This document shows, piece after piece, positions 9,126-16,864 of a stretch of DNA of 36,157 bases. Both the position numbers and the translations under genes were made by a program. Under the pieces are notes generated by a model. It did no database searches. It worked only from the letters and a program-made list of their open reading frames with translations, and had not been told where the DNA came from. The DNA comes from Erysipelotrichia bacterium (GTDB lineage Bacteria; Bacillota_I; Bacilli_A; Erysipelotrichales; Erysipelotrichaceae), in assembly GCA_030525245.1 (NCBI GenBank), contig JAUNFB010000002.1, positions 48,759 through 84,915 of the forward strand, in the 5' to 3' direction. The stretch's first letter is position 1, and every line of letters begins with the position of its first letter.

Positions 9126-10454
9126 ATGTTTTTTTATTTAGGATTATGGGCAAGCAAAATTTATTATCGTTTTTTCGAAAAAAATAAAGAAGCTGACAGG
9201 ATGGGGATTGTCGCCCTGAAATTTGATGATAAATTTCTTTATCATATAGCTAAACCTAAATTGGTTATTGCGGTAACAGGTACAAACGGGAAAACAACTA
9301 CTTGCAATATATTAGCAGATTTGTTTCGTAAGGAAGGTTATAGAGTCGCGTTTAATCAAGATGGCTGTAATTTGCGCCCGGGTTTAAGCAAAGCCTTGAT
9401 ATTAAATACTTCTGTTTTTGGTAAAAGCCAAGCCGATGTAGCTATTTTGGAATTTGATGAATTATCGACCAAAGATTTATTAGCCGCCGTAAAACCTGAT
9501 TATGTTATTTGCACCAATTTATTTATGGATACGATGGGGCGTAATGGTCACACCGATTATGTGTTTAATAAAATCAATGAAGGTTTACCGCAAGAGTCTA
9601 CTTTGATTTTAAACAGTGATGATTTAATTTCATCGCAATTAGGTAAAAAAAATAAAAGAATATTTTTCAGCATTGCTCAACAGAAAAATGAAAAAAGCAA
9701 AAATATTTCCAAGAATTGCGATATTAAAATATGTCCCAATTGTGGCAATAAATTAGTGTTTGATTTTATTCGTTATCACCATATTGGCAGAGCTCATTGT
9801 CCGGTTTGTTCTTTTCAAAATGAAAAAGCTCAATATGTTGTTACGGATTATGACGATTATTCAATGACTGTGAACGGAGAAAAATTTAAATTATTAAATA
9901 ACTCCTTGTTTAATATTTATAATCAATTGAGTGCACTTGTTGTTGCGAAAGAATGCGGATTAAAACATATTGCTCATTCTTTTGAAAGTATGGAAATAGT
10001 TCATTCACGCTTTTTTAATGAGAAGATCGGTGATGTGAGGGTGGTATTTCAAATGACTAAGGGGCAAAATCCTGTTTCACTGTCCAGAGCAATGGATTAT
10101 GTAAGTAATCTTCCGGGAAAGAAAAATATAATTATCATAATTGATGATTTGTTTGACATGCGTTCACAAGAAAGAAGCGAAGTTATCTCTTATATTTATG
10201 ATACCGATTATGAATGCTTGAACAAAGAAGATATTGACAGAGTAATCGTTGCGGGAGTGCGTTATGCCGATTATAAAGTAAGATTGTTATTGGCTAAGAT
10301 ACCATCGGAAAAGATAGTTGCCATAAAGGATGAAACTAAATGCGTTGATTTTGTACAAGATGGTGTGGATACCGTGGCGGTTGTGCATGATATATATCAA
10401 TATCGTAATGCCGATATTATCCTAAGAGAATTGCAGCAGAGGTTTGGAAAATGA
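9126..10454 (+). CDS. MurT-like Mur ligase (first copy)
   Basis: A 442-aa protein of the MurT family, whose known members use ATP to amidate the D-Glu of lipid II with ammonia passed from GatD. Seen here: P-loop GTNGKT (52-57), LEFDE (109-113), a zinc ribbon with Cys203/206 and Cys225/228, a NIYN motif, and the C-terminal MurT domain with SYIYDTDYE. The Asp that completes the GatD triad in the pneumococcal complex (Asp355) aligns with Val353. A hydrophobic N-terminal stretch could sit at the membrane. It follows xerC by 24 nt with an AAAGGTGAT ribosome site and overlaps its GatD-like partner by 4 nt. A paralogue lies at 17988-19355. Family is firm; the reaction is uncertain. Confidence 0.85.
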   Translation: MFFYLGLWASKIYYRFFEKNKEADRMGIVALKFDDKFLYHIAKPKLVIAVTGTNGKTTTCNILADLFRKEGYRVAFNQDGCNLRPGLSKALILNTSVFGKSQADVAILEFDELSTKDLLAAVKPDYVICTNLFMDTMGRNGHTDYVFNKINEGLPQESTLILNSDDLISSQLGKKNKRIFFSIAQQKNEKSKNISKNCDIKICPNCGNKLVFDFIRYHHIGRAHCPVCSFQNEKAQYVVTDYDDYSMTVNGEKFKLLNNSLFNIYNQLSALVVAKECGLKHIAHSFESMEIVHSRFFNEKIGDVRVVFQMTKGQNPVSLSRAMDYVSNLPGKKNIIIIIDDLFDMRSQERSEVISYIYDTDYECLNKEDIDRVIVAGVRYADYKVRLLLAKIPSEKIVAIKDETKCVDFVQDGVDTVAVVHDIYQYRNADIILRELQQRFGK

Positions 10455-11143
10455 TTATAGAATATTTATATAGTGATGTGGCTGATCTATACGGCGATAG
10501 CTTTAATGTTGAATATCTTGCCGAATGTTGTGAGAATACCGAGATTATTAGAACGGAATTTAATCAAGAACCATATTTTGTGAAACATCATGTGGATTTG
10601 ATTTATATGGGTTCAATGATGGAAAGGTACCAACAAAAAATTATCGAACAATTAAAACCATACAAGGAAAAATTACAAGAACTTATTGAAAATAATACTT
10701 TTTTCTTAATTACAGGTAATGCTTTGGAAATATTCGGAGAAAAAATTGATGATATCGAAGGCATAGGATTATTTGATTTTTATGCACAAAGAGATTTTAG
10801 CCATCATCATAATTCTTGTTTCTTAGGTAATTTTAACAATATAAAAATAGTTGGTTTTAAATCTTTGTTTTCCAATTCGAGCCCGTGTGATAAGTATTTT
10901 ATCAATGTGGAAAAGGGATACGGATTTAAAAACAGCGATCATGAAGGAATTAAATATCGTAATTTTTACGCTACTTATTTGATAGGTCCATTATTGATAT
11001 TGAATCCTTTGTTTACAGAATATTTACTGAAGGAAATGGGAGTTAATTATAATTTAAAATATCGAGAGGATTTAATAAATGCTTACGAAATAAGGCTAGA
11101 AGAATATATGTCTTACAAAGAATTCAAAGAATTTAAACATTAA
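10451..11143 (+). CDS. GatD-like subunit without catalytic Cys/His (first copy)
   Basis: A 230-aa relative of GatD, the glutaminase subunit of lipid II amidotransferase. Homology is seen in the N-terminal LYSDVADLYGD, the central GLFDFYAQRD, the VGF segment, EGIKYRNF and GPLLILNP. The nucleophile motif, normally ICGGxQxLG, reads ITGNALEIFG, placing Gly89 at the Cys94 position. The catalytic His of the YxHGP motif is Ile178. The GGGxD loop before the nucleophile and the ENHxGRT motif are also lost. The reading frame is intact, and the start overlaps the MurT-like gene by 4 nt, so the two are probably made as a complex. It cannot be expected to hydrolyse glutamine. It may be structural, or the enzyme may use free ammonia or another amine. 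Confidence 0.8.
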   Translation: MIIEYLYSDVADLYGDSFNVEYLAECCENTEIIRTEFNQEPYFVKHHVDLIYMGSMMERYQQKIIEQLKPYKEKLQELIENNTFFLITGNALEIFGEKIDDIEGIGLFDFYAQRDFSHHHNSCFLGNFNNIKIVGFKSLFSNSSPCDKYFINVEKGYGFKNSDHEGIKYRNFYATYLIGPLLILNPLFTEYLLKEMGVNYNLKYREDLINAYEIRLEEYMSYKEFKEFKH

Positions 11144-11146
11144 CTA

Positions 11147-11174
11147 TTGTTTTAGACTATATTTGTGATAAAAT
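11147..11174 (+). promoter_or_regulatory. Promoter of rpsB-tsf
   Basis: An extended -10 (TGA followed by TAAAAT, 11169-11174) lies 16 nt after TTGTTT (11147-11152). The remaining leader of about 110 nt before rpsB is long for this compact genome and could hold an S2 autoregulatory RNA element, but I did not recognise a known fold. Confidence 0.55.
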
Positions 11175-11292
11175 ATTATTTGGTGTTTTAGCGCACATTA
11201 CACACACTATGAATTCAATATTCCGTGCTTGTAAAAGTTAATATTGTCAGAAATAGTGGAGGAAAACAACGGAAAGAGAGGAAATTATATTT

Positions 11293-12231
11293 ATGTCAGT
11301 TGTTACAATGCGTAAGTTATTAGAAAGCGGTGTTCACTTTGGACATCAAACAAGAAGATGGGATCCAAGACAAAAATCTAACATCTATTGTGCAAAAAAT
11401 GGAGTTCACATTATCGATTTGGAAAAGACAATTACAGCTATTGATGAAGCATATGCTGCAATGAAAGCCATCGCTGAAAGAGGCGGACGTGTTTTATTTG
11501 TTGGAACAAAGAAACAGGCTCAAGCAATCGTTATGGAAGAAGCATTAAGAAGCGGATCATTCTATGTAAATCAAAGATGGTTGGGCGGAACATTGACAAA
11601 CTATCGTACAATTCAAAAGAGAATCAAGAGATTAGTTGAAATTGAACAGATGGAAGAAAAGGGAACTATCGCTAATTATCCTAAAAAAGAACAAGCTTTA
11701 ATTAAAAAAGAAGCTGAAAAGTTAGAAAACTTCTTAGGCGGAATCAAAGAAATGAAGAAATTACCTGATGCTTTATTTGTTGTTGATCCTAAAGAAGACT
11801 ATAATGCCGTATTGGAAGCAAGAAAATTAAATATTCCGGTTTTCGGTATTGCAGATACTAACTGTGATCCAGCTATTTTGGATTATGCTATTCCGGGAAA
11901 TGATGATGCTGTTAAAGCTATCAAATTATTGGTTGGCGTAATGAACGATGCAATCGTTGAAGCTAAAGGCGGATTATTGGAATTTGCTTATACAACCGAT
12001 GAATTACCGGAAGTTACAATGAGCGATGTAATCGTTGTTGTTCAGGAACAGGCTGCTGAGAACGAAAGAAGAAGAAGATCTAAAAACGAAGAAAGACGCC
12101 AACAAAATAACCGTCAGAATAACCAACATCGCAAATATGAAAGAAGAGAAAGAGTACAACCTGCTGCAGAAAATACTGTAACAGAAGCAAAAGAAACTGC
12201 TGAACAACCGGCAGAAAAGACAGAGGAGTAA
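11293..12231 (+). CDS. rpsB: 30S ribosomal protein S2 with charged C-terminal extension
   Basis: S2 binds late in 30S assembly and is needed to recruit S1 and mRNA. The family start [20 protein letters not shown], the [10 protein letters not shown] motif and [10 protein letters not shown] are all present. The conserved protein ends near residue 250. A further 60 residues form a low-complexity tail, first strongly basic and Gln/Asn-rich (about 258-287), then acidic with repeated Ala/Glu/Thr. A long promoter-bearing leader precedes it, and tsf starts 2 nt after the stop. The tail is part of the open frame and is not caused by a frameshift into another gene. Confidence 0.97.
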   Translation: MSVVTMRKLLESGVHFGHQTRRWDPRQKSNIYCAKNGVHIIDLEKTITAIDEAYAAMKAIAERGGRVLFVGTKKQAQAIVMEEALRSGSFYVNQRWLGGTLTNYRTIQKRIKRLVEIEQMEEKGTIANYPKKEQALIKKEAEKLENFLGGIKEMKKLPDALFVVDPKEDYNAVLEARKLNIPVFGIADTNCDPAILDYAIPGNDDAVKAIKLLVGVMNDAIVEAKGGLLEFAYTTDELPEVTMSDVIVVVQEQAAENERRRRSKNEERRQQNNRQNNQHRKYERRERVQPAAENTVTEAKETAEQPAEKTEE

Positions 12232-12233
12232 TT

Positions 12234-13118
12234 ATGGCTAACTTAGTAGAATTAGTTAAGGAATTAAGAGAAAAAACCGGTGCCGGAATGCTTGATTGCA
12301 AGAAGGCTTTGGAAGCAAGCGAATGCGATATGGCAAAAGCAGTAGACTGGTTAAGAGAAAAAGGTATCGCAAAATCACAAGCTAAACAGGGAAGAGTTGC
12401 TGCTGAAGGATTGGCATCAATTTTGGTTGAAGGTAACAAAGCTGTATTGGTAGAAGTAAATTCAGAAACAGATTTTACTGCTAGAACCGATAAATTTAAG
12501 AATATGGTAAAAGCAGTTGCTAAAGCTATTTTGGAAAATGAACCGAAAGATGTTGAGGAAGCATTAACTTTAAAAGCTGAAAACGGAACTGTAAACGAAG
12601 AAATTGCTGCTGTTTCATTCGCAACCGGCGAAAAAATGACTTTAAGAAGATTTACAATCGTTGAGAAAAATGATGACCAATTATTTGGCACATATGTTCA
12701 CCACGATGGAAAAACTGCTTGCATTGTTGTTTTAACAGGCAAAAATGAAGAAGTAGGCAAACATATTGCTATGCAAATTGCTTCAATGAAACCGCAATAT
12801 GTTGATAGAGACCATATGCCTCAAGAAATTGTTGAACATGAAACTGCAATTCAAAAAGAAATTGCCAAGAATGATCCGAAAAATGCCGGAAAGCCTGAAG
12901 GAATTATTGATAAAATGGTTGCCGGAAGAGTTTCAAAATCATTACAGGACTTGTGCTTGGTTGATCAAGCTTTTATCTTAGATGGTAATTTAAAGGTGTC
13001 TGCTTACTTAAAGAACAATGATTCTGCAGTTGAAAGTTTTGTTCTTTATGTTGTCGGTGAAGGAATCGAAAAGAAAAAAGACAATTGGGTTGAAGAAGTT
13101 GCTGCAGCATTAAAGTAA
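12234..13118 (+). CDS. tsf: Elongation factor Ts
   Basis: EF-Ts recycles EF-Tu by promoting GDP release. The N-terminal UBA-like domain (LVKELREKTGAGMLDCKKAL) and the core signature NSETDFTAR are present, and the 294-aa length fits the family. It starts 2 nt downstream of rpsB in the universal rpsB-tsf operon. A strong intrinsic terminator follows directly, so pyrH and frr, which often come next in Bacillota, are not part of this operon. Confidence 0.98.
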   Translation: MANLVELVKELREKTGAGMLDCKKALEASECDMAKAVDWLREKGIAKSQAKQGRVAAEGLASILVEGNKAVLVEVNSETDFTARTDKFKNMVKAVAKAILENEPKDVEEALTLKAENGTVNEEIAAVSFATGEKMTLRRFTIVEKNDDQLFGTYVHHDGKTACIVVLTGKNEEVGKHIAMQIASMKPQYVDRDHMPQEIVEHETAIQKEIAKNDPKNAGKPEGIIDKMVAGRVSKSLQDLCLVDQAFILDGNLKVSAYLKNNDSAVESFVLYVVGEGIEKKKDNWVEEVAAALK

Positions 13119-13124
13119 TAAATT

Positions 13125-13151
13125 AAAGACGAAGAAATTCGTCTTTTTTTT
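13125..13151 (+). terminator. Intrinsic terminator of rpsB-tsf
   Basis: A perfect 9-bp stem (13125-13133 with 13138-13146) closes a GAAA tetraloop and runs into a T-tract to 13151. Confidence 0.92.
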
Positions 13152-13166
13152 GCTCGATAAATATGC

Positions 13167-13172
13167 TAATAT
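13167..13172 (+). promoter_or_regulatory. Extended -10 of the fba promoter
   Basis: TAATAT preceded by TGC forms an extended -10 in the short gap between the tsf terminator and fba. No good -35 is visible; the T-tract of the terminator occupies that place. The strong SD GAAGGAGG follows at 13196-13203. Confidence 0.4.
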
Positions 13173-13209
13173 ATTTATGTAAACAAAAGCATTTTGAAGG
13201 AGGATTTTT

Positions 13210-14175
13210 ATGCCATTAGTTACATCTAAAGATATGTTTGAAAAAGCATATAATGGCGGATATGCAATCGGCGCTTTCAATGTTAATAACATGGAAATAA
13301 TTCAGGGTATTACTGAAGCAGCAAAAGAATGCAATTCACCGGTTATTTTACAAGTTTCTAAAGGTGCAAGAGCATATGCCAATAGAACTTACTTGGTTAA
13401 ATTGGTTGAGGCAGCAGTAATTGAAACAGGATTGCCAATCGTTTTACATTTGGATCATGGTGATTCTTTTGAAATATGTAAATCATGTATTGATGATGGT
13501 TTTACATCTGTCATGATCGATGCTTCAAGCAAATCATTCGAAGAAAATATTGCTTTAACAAAACAAGTTGTTGATTACGCTCATGCTCGCGGTGTAGTTG
13601 TTGAAGCTGAATTAGGAACACTAGCAGGTGTTGAAGATGATGTAAAAGTATCTGCTGAAGATTCATCATATACAAGACCTGAAGATGTTGAAGAATTCGT
13701 TAAGAGAACAGGTTGTGACTCATTAGCAATTGCTATCGGTACAAGTCATGGCGCATATAAGTTTAAGCCGGAACAATGTACACGCAATGAAAAAGGTATT
13801 TTAGTACCACCTCCATTACGTTTTGATATCTTGGACGAAGTATCTAAGAGATTACCTGGCTTCCCAATTGTATTACACGGTTCATCTTCAGTACCTCAAG
13901 AATATGTAAAGATGATCAATGATCACGGTGGACATATGCCGGATGCAGTAGGAGTTCCTGAAGAACAATTAAGACAAGCTGCTAAATTAGCTGTATGTAA
14001 GATCAATATTGATAGTGACTTACGTTTAGCTATGACCGGAACAATTCGTAAATACTTTGATGAACACCCTGCTGATTTCGATCCTCGTCAATATTTGAAA
14101 CCGGCAAGAGAAAACATCAAGAACCTTGTTAAGCACAAGATTATAGATGTTTTAGGATCAGAAAACAAAATTTAA
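13210..14175 (+). CDS. fba: Class II fructose-1,6-bisphosphate aldolase
   Basis: This zinc-dependent enzyme splits fructose-1,6-bisphosphate into dihydroxyacetone phosphate and glyceraldehyde-3-phosphate in glycolysis. Seen: GAFNVNNME near the N-terminus, the metal-binding LHLDHGDSFE, VVEAELGTLAGVEDD, AIGTSHGAYKF and the late LHGSSSVP. Later INIDSDLRLA is typical of the class II aldolase/tagatose aldolase family. The context is monocistronic, with its own upstream promoter-like element and a strong terminator. The protein is 321 aa. A tagatose-bisphosphate aldolase is possible, but the length and motifs favour FBA of the FbaA type. Confidence 0.93.
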   Translation: MPLVTSKDMFEKAYNGGYAIGAFNVNNMEIIQGITEAAKECNSPVILQVSKGARAYANRTYLVKLVEAAVIETGLPIVLHLDHGDSFEICKSCIDDGFTSVMIDASSKSFEENIALTKQVVDYAHARGVVVEAELGTLAGVEDDVKVSAEDSSYTRPEDVEEFVKRTGCDSLAIAIGTSHGAYKFKPEQCTRNEKGILVPPPLRFDILDEVSKRLPGFPIVLHGSSSVPQEYVKMINDHGGHMPDAVGVPEEQLRQAAKLAVCKINIDSDLRLAMTGTIRKYFDEHPADFDPRQYLKPARENIKNLVKHKIIDVLGSENKI

Positions 14176-14182
14176 TCAGTTT

Positions 14183-14210
14183 AAAAAGATGTCATATGAC
14201 ATCTTTTTTT
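14183..14210 (+). terminator. Intrinsic terminator of fba
   Basis: The stem AAAGATGTC/GACATCTTT around an ATAT loop (a fully palindromic core) is followed by a T-tract ending at 14210. Confidence 0.92.
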
Positions 14211-14260
14211 ATGCAAAGCACATTAAAGTTGCTCAAAAACATAAAAATGTAAATTTTTTT

Positions 14261-14307
14261 CAAGTTTTATAAAAAAAACTTGAAAAAATATCAATATATA
14301 GTAAAAT
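14261..14307 (+). promoter_or_regulatory. Promoter of glutamine synthetase with inverted repeat over the -35
   Basis: The -35 TTGAAA (14280-14285) and -10 TAAAAT (14302-14307) are separated by 16 nt. A perfect inverted repeat, CAAGTTTT (14261-14268) and AAAACTTG (14275-14282), overlaps the -35 and is a good candidate operator. An imperfect match to the GlnR/TnrA consensus (TGTnA-n7-TnACA, two mismatches) occurs at 14248-14264, but it is weak evidence in AT-rich DNA. Confidence 0.6.
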
Positions 14308-14333
14308 TAAACACATATTTGGAGGTATTGTTG

Positions 14334-16415
14334 ATGAAATATGATTTTGAAAATTTTGGATGTTTATTGTTCAATGATAAAGTAATGCAAAAACATCTTC
14401 CTTCACCCATATATGAAAAATTTAAAAAAGCAAAGAATCATGAAGTTCCGCTAGATAACGAATGTGCTGATGCAATTGCTCACGAGATGAAATGTTGGGC
14501 AATCGAACATGGTTGTACCCATTTTACGCACTGGTTTCATCCATTGACCGGATCTACTGCCGAAAAGCACAATTCGTTCATTGAAGAGAAGGATGGAACA
14601 GCTATTTGTCATTTTTCCGGCAAATCATTAATTAGAGACGAGCCGGATGCATCATCTTTTCCGTCAGGTGGTTTAAGAGCAACTTTTGAGGCACGTGGTT
14701 ATACTTATTGGGATGTAGAGTCTCCGGCATTTATTCGTGGACATGTTTTATATATTCCAACAGTTTTTATTTCTTATACAGGTGAATCATTGGATACTAA
14801 AGGTCCGCTTTTAAAATCAATCGAAGCTGTAAGTGAGGCAGCAAAAAAAATTGTTAATGCTTTTGGTGACAAGAATGTTCATCGGATAATTCCGTCTGTA
14901 GGATTAGAACAAGAATATTTTTTGGTAGATAAAGAATTGTTTTTAAAACGTCGGGATTTATATTTAACCGGTAAAACTTTAATCGGAGCTCTTCCTCCTA
15001 AAGGACAGGAACTGGAAAAACATTATTTTGGCTCTATACCAACAAGAGTGAATGATTTTATGGAAGAAGTTAATAAACAATTATGGGATTTAGGTATTTA
15101 TGCCAAAGCAGAACATAATGAGGTGGCACCGGGACAATTTGAAATATCTCCGTTATATAACAGCTTAAATATTGCGATAGATCAAAATATGTTGATGATG
15201 GATATTTTACAAAAAGTTGCTTTAAAACACGGATTGGTATGCTTATTGCATGAAAAACCATTTGATGGAGTTAATGGTTCGGGAAAACACAACAATTATT
15301 CGCTGATCACTGATGACGGTCAGAATTTGTTTGATCCCGGAACCGATCCGCATGACAATGTTCGTTTTCTTCTGTTTATTGTGGCTTTAATTAAGGCGGT
15401 AGATGAAAATGCGTCATTAATACGTTTAGCTTCTTCTGATGCCGGGAATGATTTCCGATTGGGTGGAAGTGAAGCACCACCGGCTATAGTTTCTATCTTT
15501 TTAGGTGATACGATTGAAAATATATTACAATCTATAACGGCAGGAAAACCGACATCTTATGTAAAATCGGGATTAAATGAATTCGGTATTGCGACAATAA
15601 AACACTTACCGAAGGATAATTCAGATCGTAATCGAACTTCACCTATTGCTTTTACCGGAAATAAATTCGAATTTAGAATGTTGGGATCATCACTTAATGC
15701 TTCACAATTAAATATTGTTATTAATACATCGCTGGCAAAAGCGTTGAATGAAATTGCTTCTGATTTAGATAATGCTAAATACAGACAGGATGTTCGAGAA
15801 AAATCTTTAAGTATTATTGCTGATTTATATGGCAAACACCAAAGAATTGTCTTTTCGGGAAATGGATACAGCGAACAGTGGCTTAAAGAAGCGAAAAAAC
15901 GCGGATTAAGTAACATACCTACTTTTGCGGAAGCAATCGGTGTGTTTTCTAAAGAAGAAAGCAAAAAATTATTTTTGGAATACCATATTTATACGGAGAA
16001 GGAAATATTGGCACGTACTGAGATTATGTATGAGTCATATGTTAATGTGCGCAGCATTGAATGTAAAACATTAACAGCAATGATTTATCAGAATGTTATT
16101 CCTTCGGCAATTAAGGAATTGAATTTCATTACTGCTGCCGGTATGGAATTTATTTCCGAATCGACAAAAATTAAAGCACATAAGTTGACCGAATTTATTG
16201 ATGAATGTTCTTTAAAAGCCGGTGAGGTTGAAGACAAAATTGTTGAAATGAATATGTTGAGCAATAATGAAGAAAAATGTTTATTTATTTTGCATAACAT
16301 TTTGCATTTAACAGAACAGTTACGTAAAATTGCCGATAAAATGGAACATTATATTTCTGTCGATAATCTTCCTTATCCTTCGTATGAAAAATTATTTTTT
16401 AGTTTGGACTATTAA
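14334..16415 (+). CDS. glnN: Glutamine synthetase type III (GlnN-like)
   Basis: This enzyme makes glutamine from glutamate, ammonia and ATP. The long GSIII form is recognised by THWFHPLTG, GLEQEYFLVD, AEHNEVAPGQFEISP, NGSGKHNNYS and RLASSDAGNDFRLGGSEAPPA. An upstream ATG at 14280 is in frame but lies inside the promoter; ATG 14334 follows GGAGG (14321-14325) with 8-nt spacing, giving 693 aa, normal for GSIII. It stands alone between two terminators. Regulation by an operator at its -35 is likely. No GlnR gene or ammonium transporter is in the window. Confidence 0.95.
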   Translation: MKYDFENFGCLLFNDKVMQKHLPSPIYEKFKKAKNHEVPLDNECADAIAHEMKCWAIEHGCTHFTHWFHPLTGSTAEKHNSFIEEKDGTAICHFSGKSLIRDEPDASSFPSGGLRATFEARGYTYWDVESPAFIRGHVLYIPTVFISYTGESLDTKGPLLKSIEAVSEAAKKIVNAFGDKNVHRIIPSVGLEQEYFLVDKELFLKRRDLYLTGKTLIGALPPKGQELEKHYFGSIPTRVNDFMEEVNKQLWDLGIYAKAEHNEVAPGQFEISPLYNSLNIAIDQNMLMMDILQKVALKHGLVCLLHEKPFDGVNGSGKHNNYSLITDDGQNLFDPGTDPHDNVRFLLFIVALIKAVDENASLIRLASSDAGNDFRLGGSEAPPAIVSIFLGDTIENILQSITAGKPTSYVKSGLNEFGIATIKHLPKDNSDRNRTSPIAFTGNKFEFRMLGSSLNASQLNIVINTSLAKALNEIASDLDNAKYRQDVREKSLSIIADLYGKHQRIVFSGNGYSEQWLKEAKKRGLSNIPTFAEAIGVFSKEESKKLFLEYHIYTEKEILARTEIMYESYVNVRSIECKTLTAMIYQNVIPSAIKELNFITAAGMEFISESTKIKAHKLTEFIDECSLKAGEVEDKIVEMNMLSNNEEKCLFILHNILHLTEQLRKIADKMEHYISVDNLPYPSYEKLFFSLDY

Positions 16416-16425
16416 AAGCAAAATA

Positions 16426-16452
16426 GAATCCTCCGTAAGTTGCGGAGGATTC
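16426..16452. terminator. Bidirectional hairpin between glutamine synthetase and the SSB-like gene
   Basis: A perfect 10-bp GC-containing stem (16426-16435 with 16443-16452) lies between convergent genes. The T-tract is poor on the + side. The - strand reading out of the stem has T-rich sequence, so termination may be better for the SSB-like gene. Confidence 0.7.
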
Positions 16453-16466
16453 ACTGTTTAGTACAG

Positions 16467-16745
16467 TTAATTAATGAAAGTAAATTTTTCGGCGATGATT
16501 ATATTTTTCTCACCTTTTGATTGAAGTCGTCCTTTAATCGCCACAGTGGAATTTAATGGCAAATTATCATTAATCATTTCTGATAAGCCACGCCACAGCT
16601 CAACCTGAAAATAATCATTTTCAGTTTCTCCATTACTGTTAGCAAAAGGTCGCGGTACTTCAATTATTATGGTTCTGGTCAATATATTATCATCATCGTT
16701 TTTGACAAACGAAATCAACTTTCCCACTATTAAAATGATGTTCAT
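16467..16745 (-). CDS. Small single-stranded DNA-binding (OB-fold) protein-like
   Basis: A 92-aa protein that looks like a minimal SSB or PriB-type OB fold. It opens with MNIILIVGKL, then has an NDYFQVELWRGLSEM strand and helix, TVAIKGRLQSKG, and ends AEKFTFIN, all in the order seen in SSB N-terminal domains. There is no C-terminal linker or acidic tip, so it would not recruit partners as the main SSB does. A strong SD (AAAGGAGGTG, read on the - strand at 16751-16760) precedes the start. It is a single-gene unit divergent from the M20 gene. It may be a specialised or accessory SSB; function is inferred from the fold only. Confidence 0.72.
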   Translation of the reverse strand: MNIILIVGKLISFVKNDDDNILTRTIIIEVPRPFANSNGETENDYFQVELWRGLSEMINDNLPLNSTVAIKGRLQSKGEKNIIIAEKFTFIN

Positions 16746-16813
16746 GGTGACACCTCCTTTCTACTATAATTTTATTCAGCGTAATGAATATGTCCTAAAA
16801 ATACTTGGAAAAT

Positions 16814-16841
16814 TTGACTATTTAATTAAAAGAAATAAAAT
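16814..16841 (+). promoter_or_regulatory. Promoter of the M20-murT-gatD-M42-thyA-dfrA operon
   Basis: The -35 TTGACT (16814-16819) and -10 TAAAAT (16836-16841) are 16 nt apart. Transcription should start near 16848, only a few nt before the SD (AAAGAGG, 16851-16857). This excludes a GTG at 16847 as the start of the first gene. Confidence 0.7.
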
Positions 16842-16864
16842 AGATAGTGAAAAGAGGCTTAAAG

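Noticed and set aside
12080-12691. A 203-codon open frame on the - strand opposite rpsB and tsf
   Set aside because: It lies wholly antisense to two well-conserved genes, has a Ser/Phe-rich composition typical of reverse-complement frames, and no ribosome site.
14248-14264. GlnR/TnrA binding site upstream of glutamine synthetase
   Set aside because: Two of the key positions mismatch and the DNA is very AT-rich, so it is kept only as a weak note and not listed as a site.
15557-15964. A 135-codon - strand open frame inside glutamine synthetase
   Set aside because: Antisense shadow of a conserved enzyme; no SD or recognisable domain.
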